From: Kalaharituber pfeilii
Lineage: Eukaryota > Ascomycota > Pezizomycetes > Pezizales > Pezizaceae
Assembly (NCBI GenBank): GCA_015179045.1
Contig: WHUZ01000003.1
Span: 2,170,001-2,234,000, forward strand
Direction of reading: 5' to 3'
DNA length: 64,000 nucleotides
Shown here piece by piece: positions 1 to 10,221 of the stretch (positions are counted from its first letter, which is position 1; every line of letters starts with the position of its first letter). Position numbers and translations under genes: made by a program. Under the pieces are notes generated by a model that worked only from the letters and a program-made list of their open reading frames with translations, searched no databases and was not told where the DNA came from.

Positions 1-9
1 CCTGTTTCC

Positions 10-97
10 GATTGGCCGTTTCGCCCTGCCATGGCGAACAGCTGCACGCGGGATCACGTGACAAAAAAGGAAAAAAAAAAAATGGATTGGCCGTTTC
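10..97 (+). mobile_element. Ultra-short T1-tail retroinsertion
   Basis: The inserted piece is 23-84, only 62 bp: the T1 3' tail (GCCCTGCCATGGCGAACAGC and on to GATCACGTGA) followed by an A-rich run. It is bounded by a perfect 13-bp direct repeat, GATTGGCCGTTTC, at 10-22 and 85-97. The repeat plus poly-A tail is the signature of target-primed reverse transcription that stopped after copying only the RNA's last 50 bases or so. Confidence 0.85.
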
Positions 98-239
98 AAC
101 CAATTGAAGGATTCAATGTACCTCTGTTACCCTCCCGCATTGCGCTTACATCAAGGAACCCCACACTCTCACTCTTCACACAACTTCTTGGAGCAGGGCT
201 AAAATATTGCAGTGAATATGTGCCCGAGCAGCATTAGGC

Positions 240-1516
240 AGTACATGGCCGGTGTAACCTGCTCATTTTCCTCTACACAGTTAACTCAATGTAGAAGAAA
301 GCATCACCACTCCTTTCCTGGAATGAGATCAGAGGTTGCTTCGGATTAAGTGGAACGCATGTTACGGTTTTGTTTTCAAACTTTCTGCTGTGGGCCCACT
401 GTTCTGTAGCCAATTCAACTAGCGTATTGCAATGCAGCCTAGGCCCCACATGTTCCTCAAACAAGAAAGCACTGGATTGCAGCAGCAGGCGTATCTTGCT
501 TCAGGCGTTCAGACATACGCTCTGGTCGTTCGAGAAATACAAAGTCCACGTCAGTCTCAAAAAATCATGGACCGAGTTGGAATGGAAAATTGTTATTGTT
601 TATGAAGACGCCTTCGCTTCAGCCGTTACAAAAGCGTAGTCACATTTGACCTAAGCTAGGGAGATGTACTCACCTGAGTACATACATACTGGAGTGTCCT
701 CAATCAGGAAACCTTATGAGATTGCAGCTGGTTAGGATGTCTAAGCATACCAAGCCTGAAAAATAGGCCTCAACTCTACATGCGGAGTACAGAAGCAGGA
801 AGGAACTCATACTAATCCATTTGAAGTAACAGAACTTATGAGTGAGGGGACAAAAGGAGCTCTAGTATCGTCATGTCTGATGGGAAAGCTGTTCATTTTT
901 ATCATAGTCGCAGAAAGGGTGGCATGCTGTGCGAATATCTGACATGATCCAATGGGATGAATATTTAGGATATGAAAAAGGGGAGGGGGGCAATGAATGT
1001 AGCTGTCAACCTGGCGTGTGCGTTGTTCATCACAGGAGACACACCCAACAAAGCCTACTGTGCAAATGGCTTTGATCGAGAATTCTCAGGAGCCTAATGA
1101 GGAGCATACAACACTCAAAGCCTACTGTACGGTCGATCTGTTTGCCAAAAACGTGGAAAAACACTGTTGAAGGGTCACAGAGCTTGTCAAAGAAACTGTA
1201 GGGCGAATTTGAAACAATAATGTGAGTGCCAGTTTTTGTCGACAGACCCAGGTGGTAAGTTCCGGAAGAGGGGACCGTACATCGATAATCAGCGACTTAT
1301 TCGGTGCGCTTAGCTTACTATTGGACCTACGTCTCACAATCATAGTTGCAGGATAAGCTGGAAGATAAAAGTAATGTGCAATGCGATGTCCAGCATGATT
1401 GAGTTCCATACTGGACTTTACACCATTGTAACGGGAACGGCTTACGAATCAACAACACCACATTAAGACAATGGCTTGACAAGCATTCTGGCATACCGGC
1501 AGGGCACAAGGTGCAA
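240..1516. other. No gene or repeat recognised
   Basis: Only short overlapping ORFs on both strands with no coding character that I can defend. I see no motif, tail, inverted repeat or splice pattern here. Confidence 0.5.
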
Positions 1517-1517
1517 T

Positions 1518-1586
1518 CAAAGGTGATCTAGTATGGACTGCAGAGTTTTCAAGGTGATCTAGTATGGATTGCAGAGTTTTCAAGGT
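1518..1586. repeat. Two-copy tandem repeat, about 32-bp unit
   Basis: The phrase AAGGTGATCTAGTATGGA(C/T)TGCAGAGTTTTC occurs twice head to tail with one substitution. It is short and probably a recent slippage duplication. Confidence 0.75.
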
Positions 1587-1656
1587 GCATATATATATAG
1601 CGGTGTTCATGACCATGCGTTCTCTTTTTCTTTTCTCTTCACGCAACCTCTTGTAC

Positions 1657-1735
1657 TAGCCAGTAAAATATGTATTCGGACAGGGGTACTAATACACATT
1701 ATGCGCTGTGTCCGAATACATATTTTACTAGCTAG
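1657..1735. mobile_element. 79-bp palindromic MITE (family P)
   Basis: Near-perfect inverted repeat: TAGCCAGTAAAATATGTATT at the left mirrors AATACATATTTTACTAGCTA at the right, around CGGACAGGGGTACTAATACAC and ATTATGCGCTGTGTCCG. The same hairpin occurs at 55722-55803 and 56025-56106, and half of it is in the tandem array at 7861-8405. A longer element with similar ends lies at 54048-55062. I infer a non-autonomous DNA element; no transposase of this family is present. Confidence 0.7.
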
Positions 1736-1784
1736 TATCTAGTTTTACTAAGTAAGATTGGTTACCTGCTGTGCTGGACGCGGT

Positions 1785-1838
1785 GACCCGCTGAACCGCT
1801 GCCTGCTGAACCGCCGCCTGCTGAACCGCCGCCTGCCT
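1785..1838. repeat. 15-bp tandem repeat, 3 copies
   Basis: CGC(T/C)GCCTGCTGAAC is repeated about three times head to tail with single substitutions. It is GC-rich and of unknown role. Confidence 0.7.
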
Positions 1839-1894
1839 GCGCTCCGTAGATCACGATCCCAGACCACGATCCGCCGTTACAACCATTCACACCT

Positions 1895-1956
1895 AGCATG
1901 TTTTTTTGTTTTTTTATCACGTGAACCCGCGTGCAGCTGTCCGCCATGGCAGCACG
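1895..1956 (-). mobile_element. T1-tail retroinsertion, minus orientation
   Basis: T7-G-T7 followed by ATCACGTGAACCCGCGTGCAGC and GCCATGGC is the T1 tail read on the other strand. A weak 6-bp flanking duplication (AGCATG / AGCACG) is visible, so the copy is older than most. Confidence 0.65.
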
Positions 1957-3050
1957 GTTACGGATTTTGAATAACCCAACTTCCACCAAAATAAAAACCA
2001 TCACTTACCTCTCTATTTACTTTTATTCGAAGCGATATAAATGTTCTGTTGCTATTGTTGATCCAACGCTCAAAACAAACCTAGTGAAATATCATTATGC
2101 AAAGCAAACAATTGTGATGGTGGGGTAACTGCTATGAATGTGCTCTGCGTTATAATTGGCTAGTGCATTCGGATTTTCCCCCTGTCGCTGCCAGGGGCAG
2201 GGGGTTCAAAGCACCTTAGAACCTTGACATCCTCCTGGCTGAACTGATTGGTGGTAGGCGCTGAGCCATGAGCTAAATTGAATCAAGTCAAGATATTCAG
2301 AATCGTCTGGCTGTCTTCACTGTCAAATCACGATTTCGTCTAATCTTCAACCTCCCACACCAGAAATGCTGTGAGTTGACAGTCTTATGCAATTCTGGTC
2401 ATGGTGCTGCTAGGTTTGCATGCTGCCGAACATCACACTGCCTGGGCAACCAGTAGTGCGGCAGGCAACAGTTCGCTCTTACTGTACCAAAACAAGGAAC
2501 ACCCCTCCCGGTCGACTCTCCAAACCCATAAACATCGGGTCATGAATTTTCTCTCATACCATTTTTACACGTACAAATGCGATCTTTGGTCAGCGAACCA
2601 ATATATACATTTCCAAGCTACATACTGGAGACAGGAATATTTCGGAGACCAAAGAAAGCGCAGCCCTACCAAAAATCCAACTCTGATGGTATACTCCCCA
2701 CAGCATTTGTGCCAACATTTAGCGCCTGATTTATTTCTTTTCAGCAACTCAACATTTCATTATATTTTCCTACCTTCTCCGAGGGGCGCCGTTCACATCC
2801 GTAATACCACGAGAATTACCTAACACAGTACTGAATCCTCTTTTGAGCTTATACAAACACGCACATGCTCAATACCAGTGCCGTACTTAGAGGAACTCAT
2901 ACTGCAGCCTCCATGAGTGTCAACATCGGGGACTCCAATAAACTGGTATAAACATCGGAAGCATAAGCGCAACATTCCAGCATTCAAAAACCAGATCCCA
3001 ATCAACCGACAAACTGAATGATCAAGAAATGAGGAAAATAATGGAGCCGG
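1957..3050. other. No supported gene
   Basis: The longest open frame is 2401-2823 (+). It has no recognisable domain, no splice context and no paralogue in the window, so I do not call it. Confidence 0.45.
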
Positions 3051-3990
3051 GTTCTGCTATCCCTTCTGCCATCCCCCTCACTGCATCAATAGGAGCCTTG
3101 TTCCAGCTCCTATTGTAGGGTATATGAAAAAAGATGTGGATAGTCATGAGTAACTATACTTTTAGGGAAGTAGAGGTGCTGGAACTAGACATATCTGTTC
3201 ATTAGCTACCATGCAAAAATGCATGCAAAATTCTTGTCTATGAGTCGAGATACGAATGTTGAAAGTTGGGTGCTTGGTAGCGCACCGTTCAGGGGAAACA
3301 TAATGTCATTGTCTACATGTTTCAAATTGAACTTCGCATTTTGTTTCAAGAGGGAGCAGCTGCGGACTTGGCGCGCAGCCAGCGGGAGCCAACCTTACGT
3401 CGAAAAAGGAAGCAAGGGGCCAGAGCCAAGGCGGTTGCGTTAGAGCAATTGGAGGAAATGTAGCAAAGTCTGTGGTCGGTAGTGGCATTGAAGCAATTTG
3501 CCGTTAAGGGCAAGGTCTAAATTGCGATCGCACTTAAACAAAATTCGATCTTTATATGTATACAGGTGGCCCTGGCTATAGTGAAGGGGATGGACGAGAT
3601 TCGTTGTGTACACAGGTAGGGAAAATGCCGTCGCTACAGTGAAAGCTGGGCAAATAGGTCAGATTCTTGGCCTTCATTATAGCCCTGTAGTTCCATAGGT
3701 AGTATAAGGTAAGAATAGAAGTAGAGCAACCGAGCTCACCACGTGATCACAGCAAATCGAAAAAAAAGTCGAAGTGCAAAAAAATAATTTGCGGGAAAAA
3801 AAGTGTGCCTAAAAAAAAAAAAAAAGCTTCGGTAATCGAGGGTCTGACAAAGCCGAACAATACAACTAGCGCACAGGCTTATGTGAAGTGTTCTTTTTAC
3901 CATGTCCCGAGACAGAATAAAAAAACCATGTAGCCTCATGAGCTTGGTGAATGCCAAGGCTACTTACAAAGCAAATAAAGGTAAATCAAA
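3050..3990. repeat. Duplicated 3' flank of gene A, with a small MITE
   Basis: Blocks here reappear beside the other FVPAP genes. ACTTTTAGGGAAGTAG and GAGGGAGCAGCTGCGGACTT recur at 12530-12860. CCACGTGATCA with the following A-rich stretch recurs at 9640 and 13125. CCATGTCCCGAGACAGAAT recurs at 9877, with variants at 6448 and 21835. At 3566-3687 a short element with ends GTGGCCCTGGCTATAGTGA and TTCATTATAGCC resembles the one at 8496-8618. Confidence 0.65.
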
Positions 3991-4035
3991 CAGCACAAAT
4001 GACGTTGACTTAACCACCATGACAACTCCACCAAC

Positions 4036-4109
4036 CGGCGAAATCTCGCCATAGCCCATAGGGCGGCACGCGAGTAATGATATAAAAAAAAAAAAAAAAA
4101 CGGCGAAAT
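4036..4109 (+). mobile_element. T2-tail retroinsertion
   Basis: The insert is 4045-4100: CTCGCCATAGCCC, GGGCGGCACGCGAGTAATGA and an A-tail. It is flanked by the 9-bp duplication CGGCGAAAT at 4036-4044 and 4101-4109. The unit of gene C has the corresponding unoccupied sequence near 10015-10035. Confidence 0.88.
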
Positions 4110-4259
4110 TCCACTAGCGCATCATCTTTATTCAGCCTTGGTGGCTCTAGTAATGGGAAAATAACCTTCCCTATAGCGAATCGGAGTAAGTGGTCGAACG
4201 ATTCAAAAAAAGCAAGTAAATGATGAAATCAACAAATAAAAGATTGATAACCAGTAATG

Positions 4260-4342
4260 TAATGATGACCTCGCCATAGCCCACAGGGCCGCATGCGAGT
4301 AATGATATTAAGAAGAAGAAGAAAAAAAATATATAATGATGA
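4260..4342 (+). mobile_element. T2-tail retroinsertion
   Basis: The insert 4269-4333 carries the T2 tail (CTCGCCATAGCCC, then GCATGCGAGTAATGATAT) and a tail of mixed A/GAA. The 9-bp duplication TAATGATGA lies at 4260-4268 and 4334-4342. It sits about 70 bp from the poly-C tract of gene A. Confidence 0.8.
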
Positions 4343-4351
4343 GGGAGGGAG

Positions 4352-4379
4352 GGGGCGGGGGGGGGGGGGGGGGGGGGGG
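4352..4379 (-). other. Poly-C tract in the 3' flank of gene A
   Basis: On the gene's strand a run of about 25 C begins 28 nt after the stop codon. Shorter C or CCT runs sit at the same distance after the stops of B (6790-6797), C (10171-10192), D (13501-13512), E (22135-22145) and F (28083-28093). Its constant place suggests a 3' UTR element; the run length varies by slippage. Confidence 0.6.
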
Positions 4380-4406
4380 TTACAGCTGGTTCCGAGCGAC
4401 AACTAC

Positions 4407-5294
4407 TCAGGTATGTCTCGAAGAAGTTGCGACGCAAGATCCATAAGTACTGAGAGAAGCCTGCTTAAATGGTCACAGTCAGCCTAGTTCAGCATGCACA
4501 CGTGACATGAAGCATCATAATACTATCAATGAGTGTTGATGTTGAGCATACCCTGAGGGTGTCATCAGCAAGGAGAGGAGGTGCAAAAATTGCAGATTCT
4601 TCAAATCTGATATCATATTCCGAAAGTGATGGGGCAGGCACAAAGTTGTGCGGAACAATGGGAGACATCCACAATATTATTTCAGATTGTTGAGCAGCTG
4701 AAGCTGCAGCATTGAGGATAGGTTGAGGGTTCTGGCTGTCAAGGAATATACTGGGAATGCTTTGGTCTATCATGCTGCTGACTATTTCCTCAATGCGATT
4801 CTGATTCTCATCGAGCAGACACTCAGGTATAGGGTGATTGAGATAGTGACTGCTGGGTGCTGGTACCACCGGAAACACATCGCTGAAAACAGAATCATAA
4901 ATTCCGCCGCTGGCAGTAACTGTGCCATATTCAGGAAATGGATCATTGTAAGCATATGCATTTTCTGCATAGGAGTGTTGCACCGCTGCTCCGCCTGGCA
5001 GGTGATCCAAAGAGGTTACTGGATGCCCTGTCACAGTCCGGCTATGTTTGTTAGTTTATTCTGCTACCAGAGGACTGTTAAAAGAGGTTGCTCTGCAATG
5101 CATATAATTACCTGCAAAGAATCCCCTGCGGTTCAAACCCTGGTGGAAGCGCTATCAAGAACTGGCTTGCCCCTTGCGTGCTTGGGACTAAGGAAATTGC
5201 TGTAGCAGTTATGGCTGTTGGATTTGTGACAGGCAAGAGTACTGTTGATAGTAGCTGTAAACCTGGCTCACAATTGCATCGTATGAGCTTCCAT
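4407..5294 (-). pseudogene. FVPAP family locus A (start region broken)
   Basis: The product is unrecognised. The three-exon layout matches B and C: exon 1 5112-5294, exon 2 5041-4552, exon 3 4460-4407. Intron 1 (5042-5111) has a GTAATT donor and ACTAAC then CATAG at its end; intron 2 begins GTATGC and ends AAGCAG. Exon 2 is fully open (163 codons) and carries FPEY, DVFPVVPAP, ECLLDENQN, SQNPQPILNA and NFVPAPSLSEYDIRFEE. Exon 3 encodes the shared tail ending STYGSCVATSSRHT. In exon 1 two bases are missing just after the second in-frame ATG (5279), so the ancestral start at 5294 now leads to a stop within nine codons. No other in-frame ATG exists in exon 1. A T2 tail has landed in the 5' UTR (5371-5441). 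It probably makes no normal protein. Confidence 0.72.
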
Positions 5295-5358
5295 TGAGGA
5301 GAAAAGTTCAAGGTAGATGTGTTTTGGTAGTTTCTGGCAAGTAGCAAAGAGGACCTTG

Positions 5359-5410
5359 AGAGCTCAAGGGTACCTCGCCGTAGCCTATCAGGCGGCACGC
5401 GAGTAATGAA

Positions 5411-5446
<36 letters not shown>

Positions 5447-5453
5447 TCAAGGG
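5359..5453 (+). mobile_element. T2-tail retroinsertion in the 5' UTR of locus A
   Basis: The insert 5371-5441 (71 bp) is the T2 tail plus about 28 A. The 12-bp duplication AGAGCTCAAGGG is at 5359-5370 and 5442-5453. It separates the TATA box (about 5483) from the coding start; without it the spacing would be about 107 nt, as in the other copies. Confidence 0.9.
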
Positions 5454-5477
5454 AGGGGGAATGGTATGGAATACCAT

Positions 5478-5535
5478 CCCCGATATATATGCGAAACCGA
5501 ATATATATTTGGAGAAAATGTCGGGTCTCATTGTT
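5478..5535 (-). promoter_or_regulatory. Shared promoter block of the FVPAP family (locus A)
   Basis: Contains a TATA-like CATATATATCGGG (minus strand) and, upstream of it, a block that reads GGAGAAAATGTCGGGTCTCA on the plus strand. The same two parts precede B, C, D, E and F. In E the second part is an imperfect palindrome, GAGAC-N8-GTCTC. Transcription is expected towards lower coordinates. Confidence 0.6.
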
Positions 5536-5667
5536 AGTATAATCTTTATTGTAAGCTTTTGTATTTCTGAGTTCCTCAGCGCACGAACATGGCAAGCTCT
5601 AATCATTTCACCTCACCTATGACGCTAAAAGTTAAGTTAACGCCCCCTTTGGGCTTAATGCAGACCA

Positions 5668-5945
5668 GCTACGGCCTTGGCGTCGGACCAGTTGGAGGCG
5701 TTAGAGCAATTGTGGCAAAGTCCCGGTAGATGTATGCAGTCCGGTTAGTAAGCCCCCTGCCAACCAGACTACCGGGTAGCATTGAAGCATTTTGAGTGCA
5801 GTAGCTACGGCCTTGGCGTCGGATCAGTTGGAGGCGTTAGAGCAATTGTAGCAAAGTCCCGGTAGATGTATGCAGTCCGGTTAGTAAGCCCCCTGACCAT
5901 GGTGCCAACCAGACTACCGGGTAGCATTGAAGCATTTTGCAGTGT
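5668..5945. repeat. Direct duplication, about 137-bp unit, two copies
   Basis: The block from AGCTACGGCCTTGGCGTCGG through AGTCCCGGTAGATGTATGCA to CCGGGTAGCATTGAAGCATT is present twice. The copies differ by a few substitutions and a short insertion (GACCATGGT). Parts recur at 9357-9400 and 12965-12990, so this belongs to the duplicated flank of the gene units. Confidence 0.75.
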
Positions 5946-6510
5946 GTCACACAACAAGATCTGACCCAACATACTGTATACCTAGTGTACTAGTCCCATT
6001 TAGTCTCGTGCTTGTGGGAGGAAAACGTGGTCTAGTGGGCTGAAATGATCGTTGTCTGTTGGATTCACTTCCTCCGACCCTGTAACGATTTTTGGAATGC
6101 CAAGACACCTACCCCTACAGTTCCATGATGAGGTTTGCGACAGTGCCAGCCGCTCCTAGCGTTGCTACGTGAAAAATAACATAGTACATCAATGACGTGC
6201 GCGCCGTAGCGGAGACTAAGGCATGAGATGCAAGTAGAGATAGAAGTAAGAATACGATCTACAGGAACACGCGCGCACCACATGATCACAACGAAGTGGA
6301 AAAAAGTCAATGTAAGTGCCAACCAAAATTACAAACGTATAAGCCTAATGAAATCCAAGCCCAAGAAACCTCAAATCATCAATAAAAACGTAGCAATCGC
6401 CACTTTGCAAGAAGTTACATTTCGGTCTCATGATCGTTTTCCTACGTCCCCAGACAGAATCTAAGATTTTATAGTCTTTGGGACTTTGTACGAGAGCCGA
6501 GGCTACTTAC

Positions 6511-6596
6511 AAAGGAAATATATCCTCTCCATAGCCCGTAGGGTGGCACGCGAGTAATGATATTTAAAAAAAAAAAAAAAAAAAAAAGGAAATATA
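6511..6596 (+). mobile_element. T2-tail retroinsertion
   Basis: The insert 6523-6584 has the T2 tail and an A-run. The 12-bp duplication AAAGGAAATATA lies at 6511-6522 and 6585-6596. Confidence 0.9.
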
Positions 6597-6823
6597 AAAA
6601 TAATGCTAGGGAAACGAAACAACACGGATGACCTTTACTTAGCCACCAGGACATTCCCACCGATCGGAACACTCAATTCCACTGGTGCATCCAGCTTCAG
6701 CGACTTGAGTTATGCGAAAAATAACGTTCTCCAAAAAGTAAGCAAATGACGAAATCAAGAAATAAAAGATGATAACCAGTGGTATAATAGGGGGGGGTAT
6801 ATGTAGGCCTGAGTGACACGTGC

Positions 6824-7722
6824 TCAACTATGTCTCGAAGAGGTTGCGATACAAGATCCATACGTGCTGGCATGATCCTGCTTGAAGGGTAACAGTTAGT
6901 CTGGTTCAGCATGCATGCATGAAGCATTATAAAACTATCTATGAGTGTTTATGTTGGGCATACCCTCTGGCTTTCACGAAGGGGAGGAGGTGCGAAAATT
7001 GCTGGTTCAAATCTGATAGCATATTCCGGAAGTGATGGGGCAGGCACAAAGTTGTGCGGAACATTGGGAGACATCCAGGACATGACTTGAGATTGTTGAG
7101 AAGCTGCAGCTGCAGCATTGAGGATAGGTTGAGGGTTCTGGATGTCAAAGCTTGCACTGCCATCGCTTTGGTCAATCATGCTGCAGGCTATTTCCTCAAA
7201 GCTGTTCTGGTTCGCATCGGGCAGACACTCAGGCATAGGGGAATTGACCATTTGCGGATAGTGACTGCTGGGTGCTGGTACTACTGGAAACACATCATTG
7301 AAAGTAGAATCATAAATTCCATCGCTGTTGAAAATTGTGTCATATCCTGGAAATGGTTCATTGACTAACGCCGGTAGCTGGTTGCAATGGGAAGCATATA
7401 CATTTTGCGCATCGGATTGTTGCACCTCCGCCCCACCTGGCAGGTTGCTCCAACAGGTTTCTGGACTCCCCATCACGGTCCGACTGTGTGTGTTAGTTTA
7501 TTGTTACCAGAGGACTGTTAAATGAGATTACCTGCAAAGAATTCCGTGCAGTTCAACCCCTGGTGGAAGCAATATGAAGAACTGGCTTGCTCCTTGCATG
7601 CTTGGGCCTAAAGAAATAGCCATGGGAGTCATGGCTGTTGGGTTTGCTATAGTGAGAGGCAAGAATGATGTTGACAGCAGCCCTAAACCAGGCTCACAAT
7701 TTTGCATCGTATATGTTTCCAT
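6824..7722 (-). CDS. FVPAP family protein B (intact, 3 exons)
   Basis: The family is unrecognised. Exons are 7722-7532, 7483-6964 and 6877-6824, giving 254 residues. The ATG at 7722 begins METYTMQNCEPG and sits at the family start position about 108 nt after the TATA box. Intron 1 is 48 nt (GTAATC donor, ACTAAC, CACACAG). Intron 2 begins GTATGC and ends TTCAAGCAG. Exon phases (2, then 0) equal those of A and C-F. Exon 1 encodes a non-polar stretch ending LGPSMQGASQFFILLPPG. Exon 2 has FPGYDTIF, DVFPVVPAPSSHY, PMPECL, QNPQPILNA, WMSPNVPHNFVPAPSLPEY. Exon 3 encodes STYGSCIATSSRHS. I see no membrane span, signal peptide or catalytic motif. The promoter side is altered by a 107-bp tandem array (7861-8405). 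Confidence 0.75.
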
Positions 7723-7820
7723 CGAGGACAAAGTTCAGAGTAGTTGTGGTTTGGTAGTTCCAGGACCAGCAGCAAAGAAGACCATGAAAGCTGAAGGGAG
7801 AGGAGTAGTAAGGAACCCCA

Positions 7821-7880
7821 TCCCGATATATATAACGAAACCGAATCATGATATGGATAAATCGTCGGGTATGAATGTAG
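7821..7880 (-). promoter_or_regulatory. Promoter block of gene B
   Basis: TATA-like TATATATCGGG on the minus strand, followed upstream by the family's conserved element in a diverged form (plus strand GGATAAATCGTCGGGTATGA). This element is the seed of the tandem array that begins at 7861. Confidence 0.55.
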
Positions 7881-8405
7881 AATGATACTATCAAGTAAAA
7901 TATGTATTCGGACAGGCGTAATAATGCCCACCGCTGTCCAAAGTGCGTTAGTACCCCTGTCCGAATAAATCGTCGGTATGAATGTAGAATAATACTATCA
8001 AGTAAAATATGTATTCGGACAGGCATACTAATGCCCACCGCTGTCCGAAGTGCACTAGTACCCTGTCCGAATAAATCGTCGGTTTGAATGTAGAATGATA
8101 CTATCAAGTAAAATATGTATTCGAACAGGCATACTAATGCCCACCGCTGTCCGAAGTGCACTAGTACCCCTGTCCGAATAAATCGTCGGTTTGAATGTAG
8201 AATGATACTATCAAGTAAAATATGTATTCGAACAGGCATACTAATGCCCACCGCTGTCCGAAGTGCACTAGTACCCCTGTCCGAATAAATCGTCGGTTTG
8301 AATGTAGAATGATACTATCAAGTAAAATATGTATTCGAACAGGCATACTAATGCCCACCGCTGTCCGAAGTGCATTAGTACCCCTGTCCGAATACATATT
8401 TTACT
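7861..8405. repeat. 107-bp tandem array upstream of gene B (about 5 units)
   Basis: Units start at 7861, 7969, 8075, 8182 and 8289. Each begins ATCGTCGG(G)T, carries GAATGTAGAAT(A/G)ATACTATC, then the arm AGTAAAATATGTATTCG(G/A)A of palindromic MITE family P, then CACCGCTGTCC(G/A)AAGTGC and CCCTGTCCGAATA. The last unit closes with the opposite MITE arm (ATACATATTTTACTGGCTAG). Each unit thus joins the promoter-proximal element of gene B to half of a MITE. Confidence 0.85.
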
Positions 8406-8495
8406 GGCTAGTATACACAAGAATAACAGGTAAAACGTTCCACTTAGTTGGTGTTAGATCTGTAAAGTATGCATTCCTAAGGGGCTGCAGCTGGG

Positions 8496-8618
8496 GTGAC
8501 CCTGGCTATAGTGAGATTCTTGTGTACACAGATAAACAAAGTGCCCTTGCTGTAGTGAAAACTGGCTATAGTGAAGAAGATCGGTCGGATTCGTGGCATT
8601 CATTATAGCCAGGGTCAC
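8496..8618. mobile_element. Short inverted-repeat element (MITE)
   Basis: GTGACCCTGGCTATAGTGA at the left mirrors TTATAGCCAGGGTCAC at the right. Internal copies of CTATAGTGAA and TGTAGTGAAA resemble the element at 3566-3687. There is no coding capacity. Confidence 0.65.
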
Positions 8619-8639
8619 TATATCTTTGCGAAGAAAGCC

Positions 8640-9167
8640 TGGAGGAATGATTTCCATGTGCTATAATAGAGAACATCGATTGCTCAGGTACCAATCACAT
8701 CGGCAGGGATGGGGGAGACATTTCCTTTTCGTTCCGTTGGGGCGGGTTTGGCATTCCGCGCAAGCAAGTCTGACCAACATAGCAACGCAGCTAGCCCAGA
8801 CCAGCCTACGGCCTACTCTTTCACGTTCGCAACGCCCCCTCTGCCCTACCCCTACAATCACAGCACAGACTAGCTTCGGCCGTTGCCCCGTCTGAAGGGT
8901 TACCTGACCGTGAAAGAGGCAAAGGAAAAAAGAAATTAAGAAAATCTCAGATGACGACTTCACAACTATAACGTCTCCCCATGCGAAACCAACAGCAAGG
9001 TCGGAATCTCTTGATTTAATTTCATTGCACAATAGCCAAACCCTTCAGGTTTCCCACCAAAGTCAAGGGTCGCTCACCATTGTTGCGACCACATCCATTG
9101 TATCCCGCGCCACGCACCAATTGACCCCAAAAGGGAAGAAGACCTAGTCCGCCTCCCCCGTACGCCT
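8640..9167. other. No supported gene
   Basis: Open frames overlap on both strands (8593-8895 + and 8661-9032 -), so at least one is a shadow, and neither has a recognisable motif. Confidence 0.4.
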
Positions 9168-9353
9168 CCCGATAAGGAACCGACATCGATCTCGAAGCAC
9201 TATTGGGGTTTGTAGAGGACAGTATTCAGAGGATCAGAGCAGTACAAGAGATATAGGAAGAAATATGGGATTAACCATTCTGAAAGGAAAGGAAAAGTGG
9301 TCTCATACGGTTGGTGCGGAACTCATCGTCAAATTCACTTGAGTGGGACAGAG
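9168..9353 (+). repeat. Dispersed repeat R3, copy 1 (coding-like remnant)
   Basis: It shares AACCGACATCGATCT, GTAGAGGACAGTATTCAGAG and AGAACTCAT-like blocks with 12009-12196 and 24840-25020. On the plus strand the three copies give aligned residues such as GFVEDSIQRI and QEEIWGLTILK, each broken by stops or shifts. It looks like one exon of an unrecognised gene or element that was duplicated along with the FVPAP units. Confidence 0.55.
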
Positions 9354-9356
9354 TTG

Positions 9357-10200
9357 TGGCAACCAGACTACCGGGTAGCATGTTGAAGCAATTTGCCGTT
9401 ATCGATAAGATCTAAAAATCGGCTGAACTTGCGCCGCACTGTAACAAGATGCATGCATGCTACAGTATATGTATGTAAGTAGAGATACTCGCCGGTTCGG
9501 AAATCATTAGAAGGCTGCGTAAAATTTGTGCGCTATTTGCCTTTTGGAATAGTGCAAATTTGTTATGCAGTGTTGCAATACTTTCCGAACTCGTGAGTGC
9601 AAGTGAGGACACAAGCTACAGCAACATGAGCACGCCACGTGATCATTAAGAGTCAGAAAAAAAAAGGTCAACGAAAGCGCAAAGCAAAATAAAACTATGG
9701 GAAAAGTACAAGCTAATAAAAGCAAACTTTAAGTAGCAGAAATCATTAACAAAAAAAATTGGTGAAACATTGTGTCTGCTACCTTAGCTGAGGGTTGCCG
9801 CCCTGGGCTGCATGGCTGACAAAGCCGAATGATGCAATAGCCGTAACAGGCTTACACATGAAGTGCTCTTTTTCCCATGTCCCGAGACAGAATATAAAAA
9901 TCATGTAGCCTCCTGAGGTGGTTAGAGCCGAGACTTAGAAAGTAAATACAAAATAACATAAGGTAAATCAAATAGCACAAATGATGTTAACTTAGCCACC
10001 GCGACATCCGCACCAACCGGCACAATTCCACCAGCGCATCTCCTTTATTCAGCCTTGGTGGCTCCAATCCTCGCTATGATGAATGGGAGTAAGAGGGTGA
10101 ACGATTCAAAAAAGCAAAATGATGATATCAACAAATAAGAGATGATAACCAGTAATGAAATGACAAGGAGGAGGAGGAGGGGGGGGGGGGGGAAGTACAG
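9357..10200. repeat. Duplicated 3' flank of gene C
   Basis: Carries the blocks ACCAGACTACCGGGTAGCAT, CACGTGATCATT, CCCATGTCCCGAGACAGAAT and CATGTAGCCTCCTGAG shared with the flanks of A, B, D and E. No gene is visible in it. A poly-C/CCT tract (minus strand) lies at 10171-10192, about 30 nt past the stop of gene C. Confidence 0.65.
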
Positions 10201-10221
10201 CTGGTTCTGAGCGACAACTAC

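Noticed and set aside
2160..2290. Possible tRNA-like segment around GGTTCAAAGCACC
   Set aside because: No cloverleaf with proper arms could be drawn on either strand.
2401..2823. 140-codon plus-strand ORF
   Set aside because: No recognisable motif, no splice or promoter context, no paralogue in the window, and minus frames are open across the same bases.
4507..4550. Reading exon 2 of gene A straight on through GTATGCTC into downstream codons
   Set aside because: The GTATGC/GTAAGC donor and AAGCAG-type acceptor are conserved in A-F, and splicing gives the same 18-codon exon ending in TGA in A, B, C, E and F, whereas read-through ends differ between copies.
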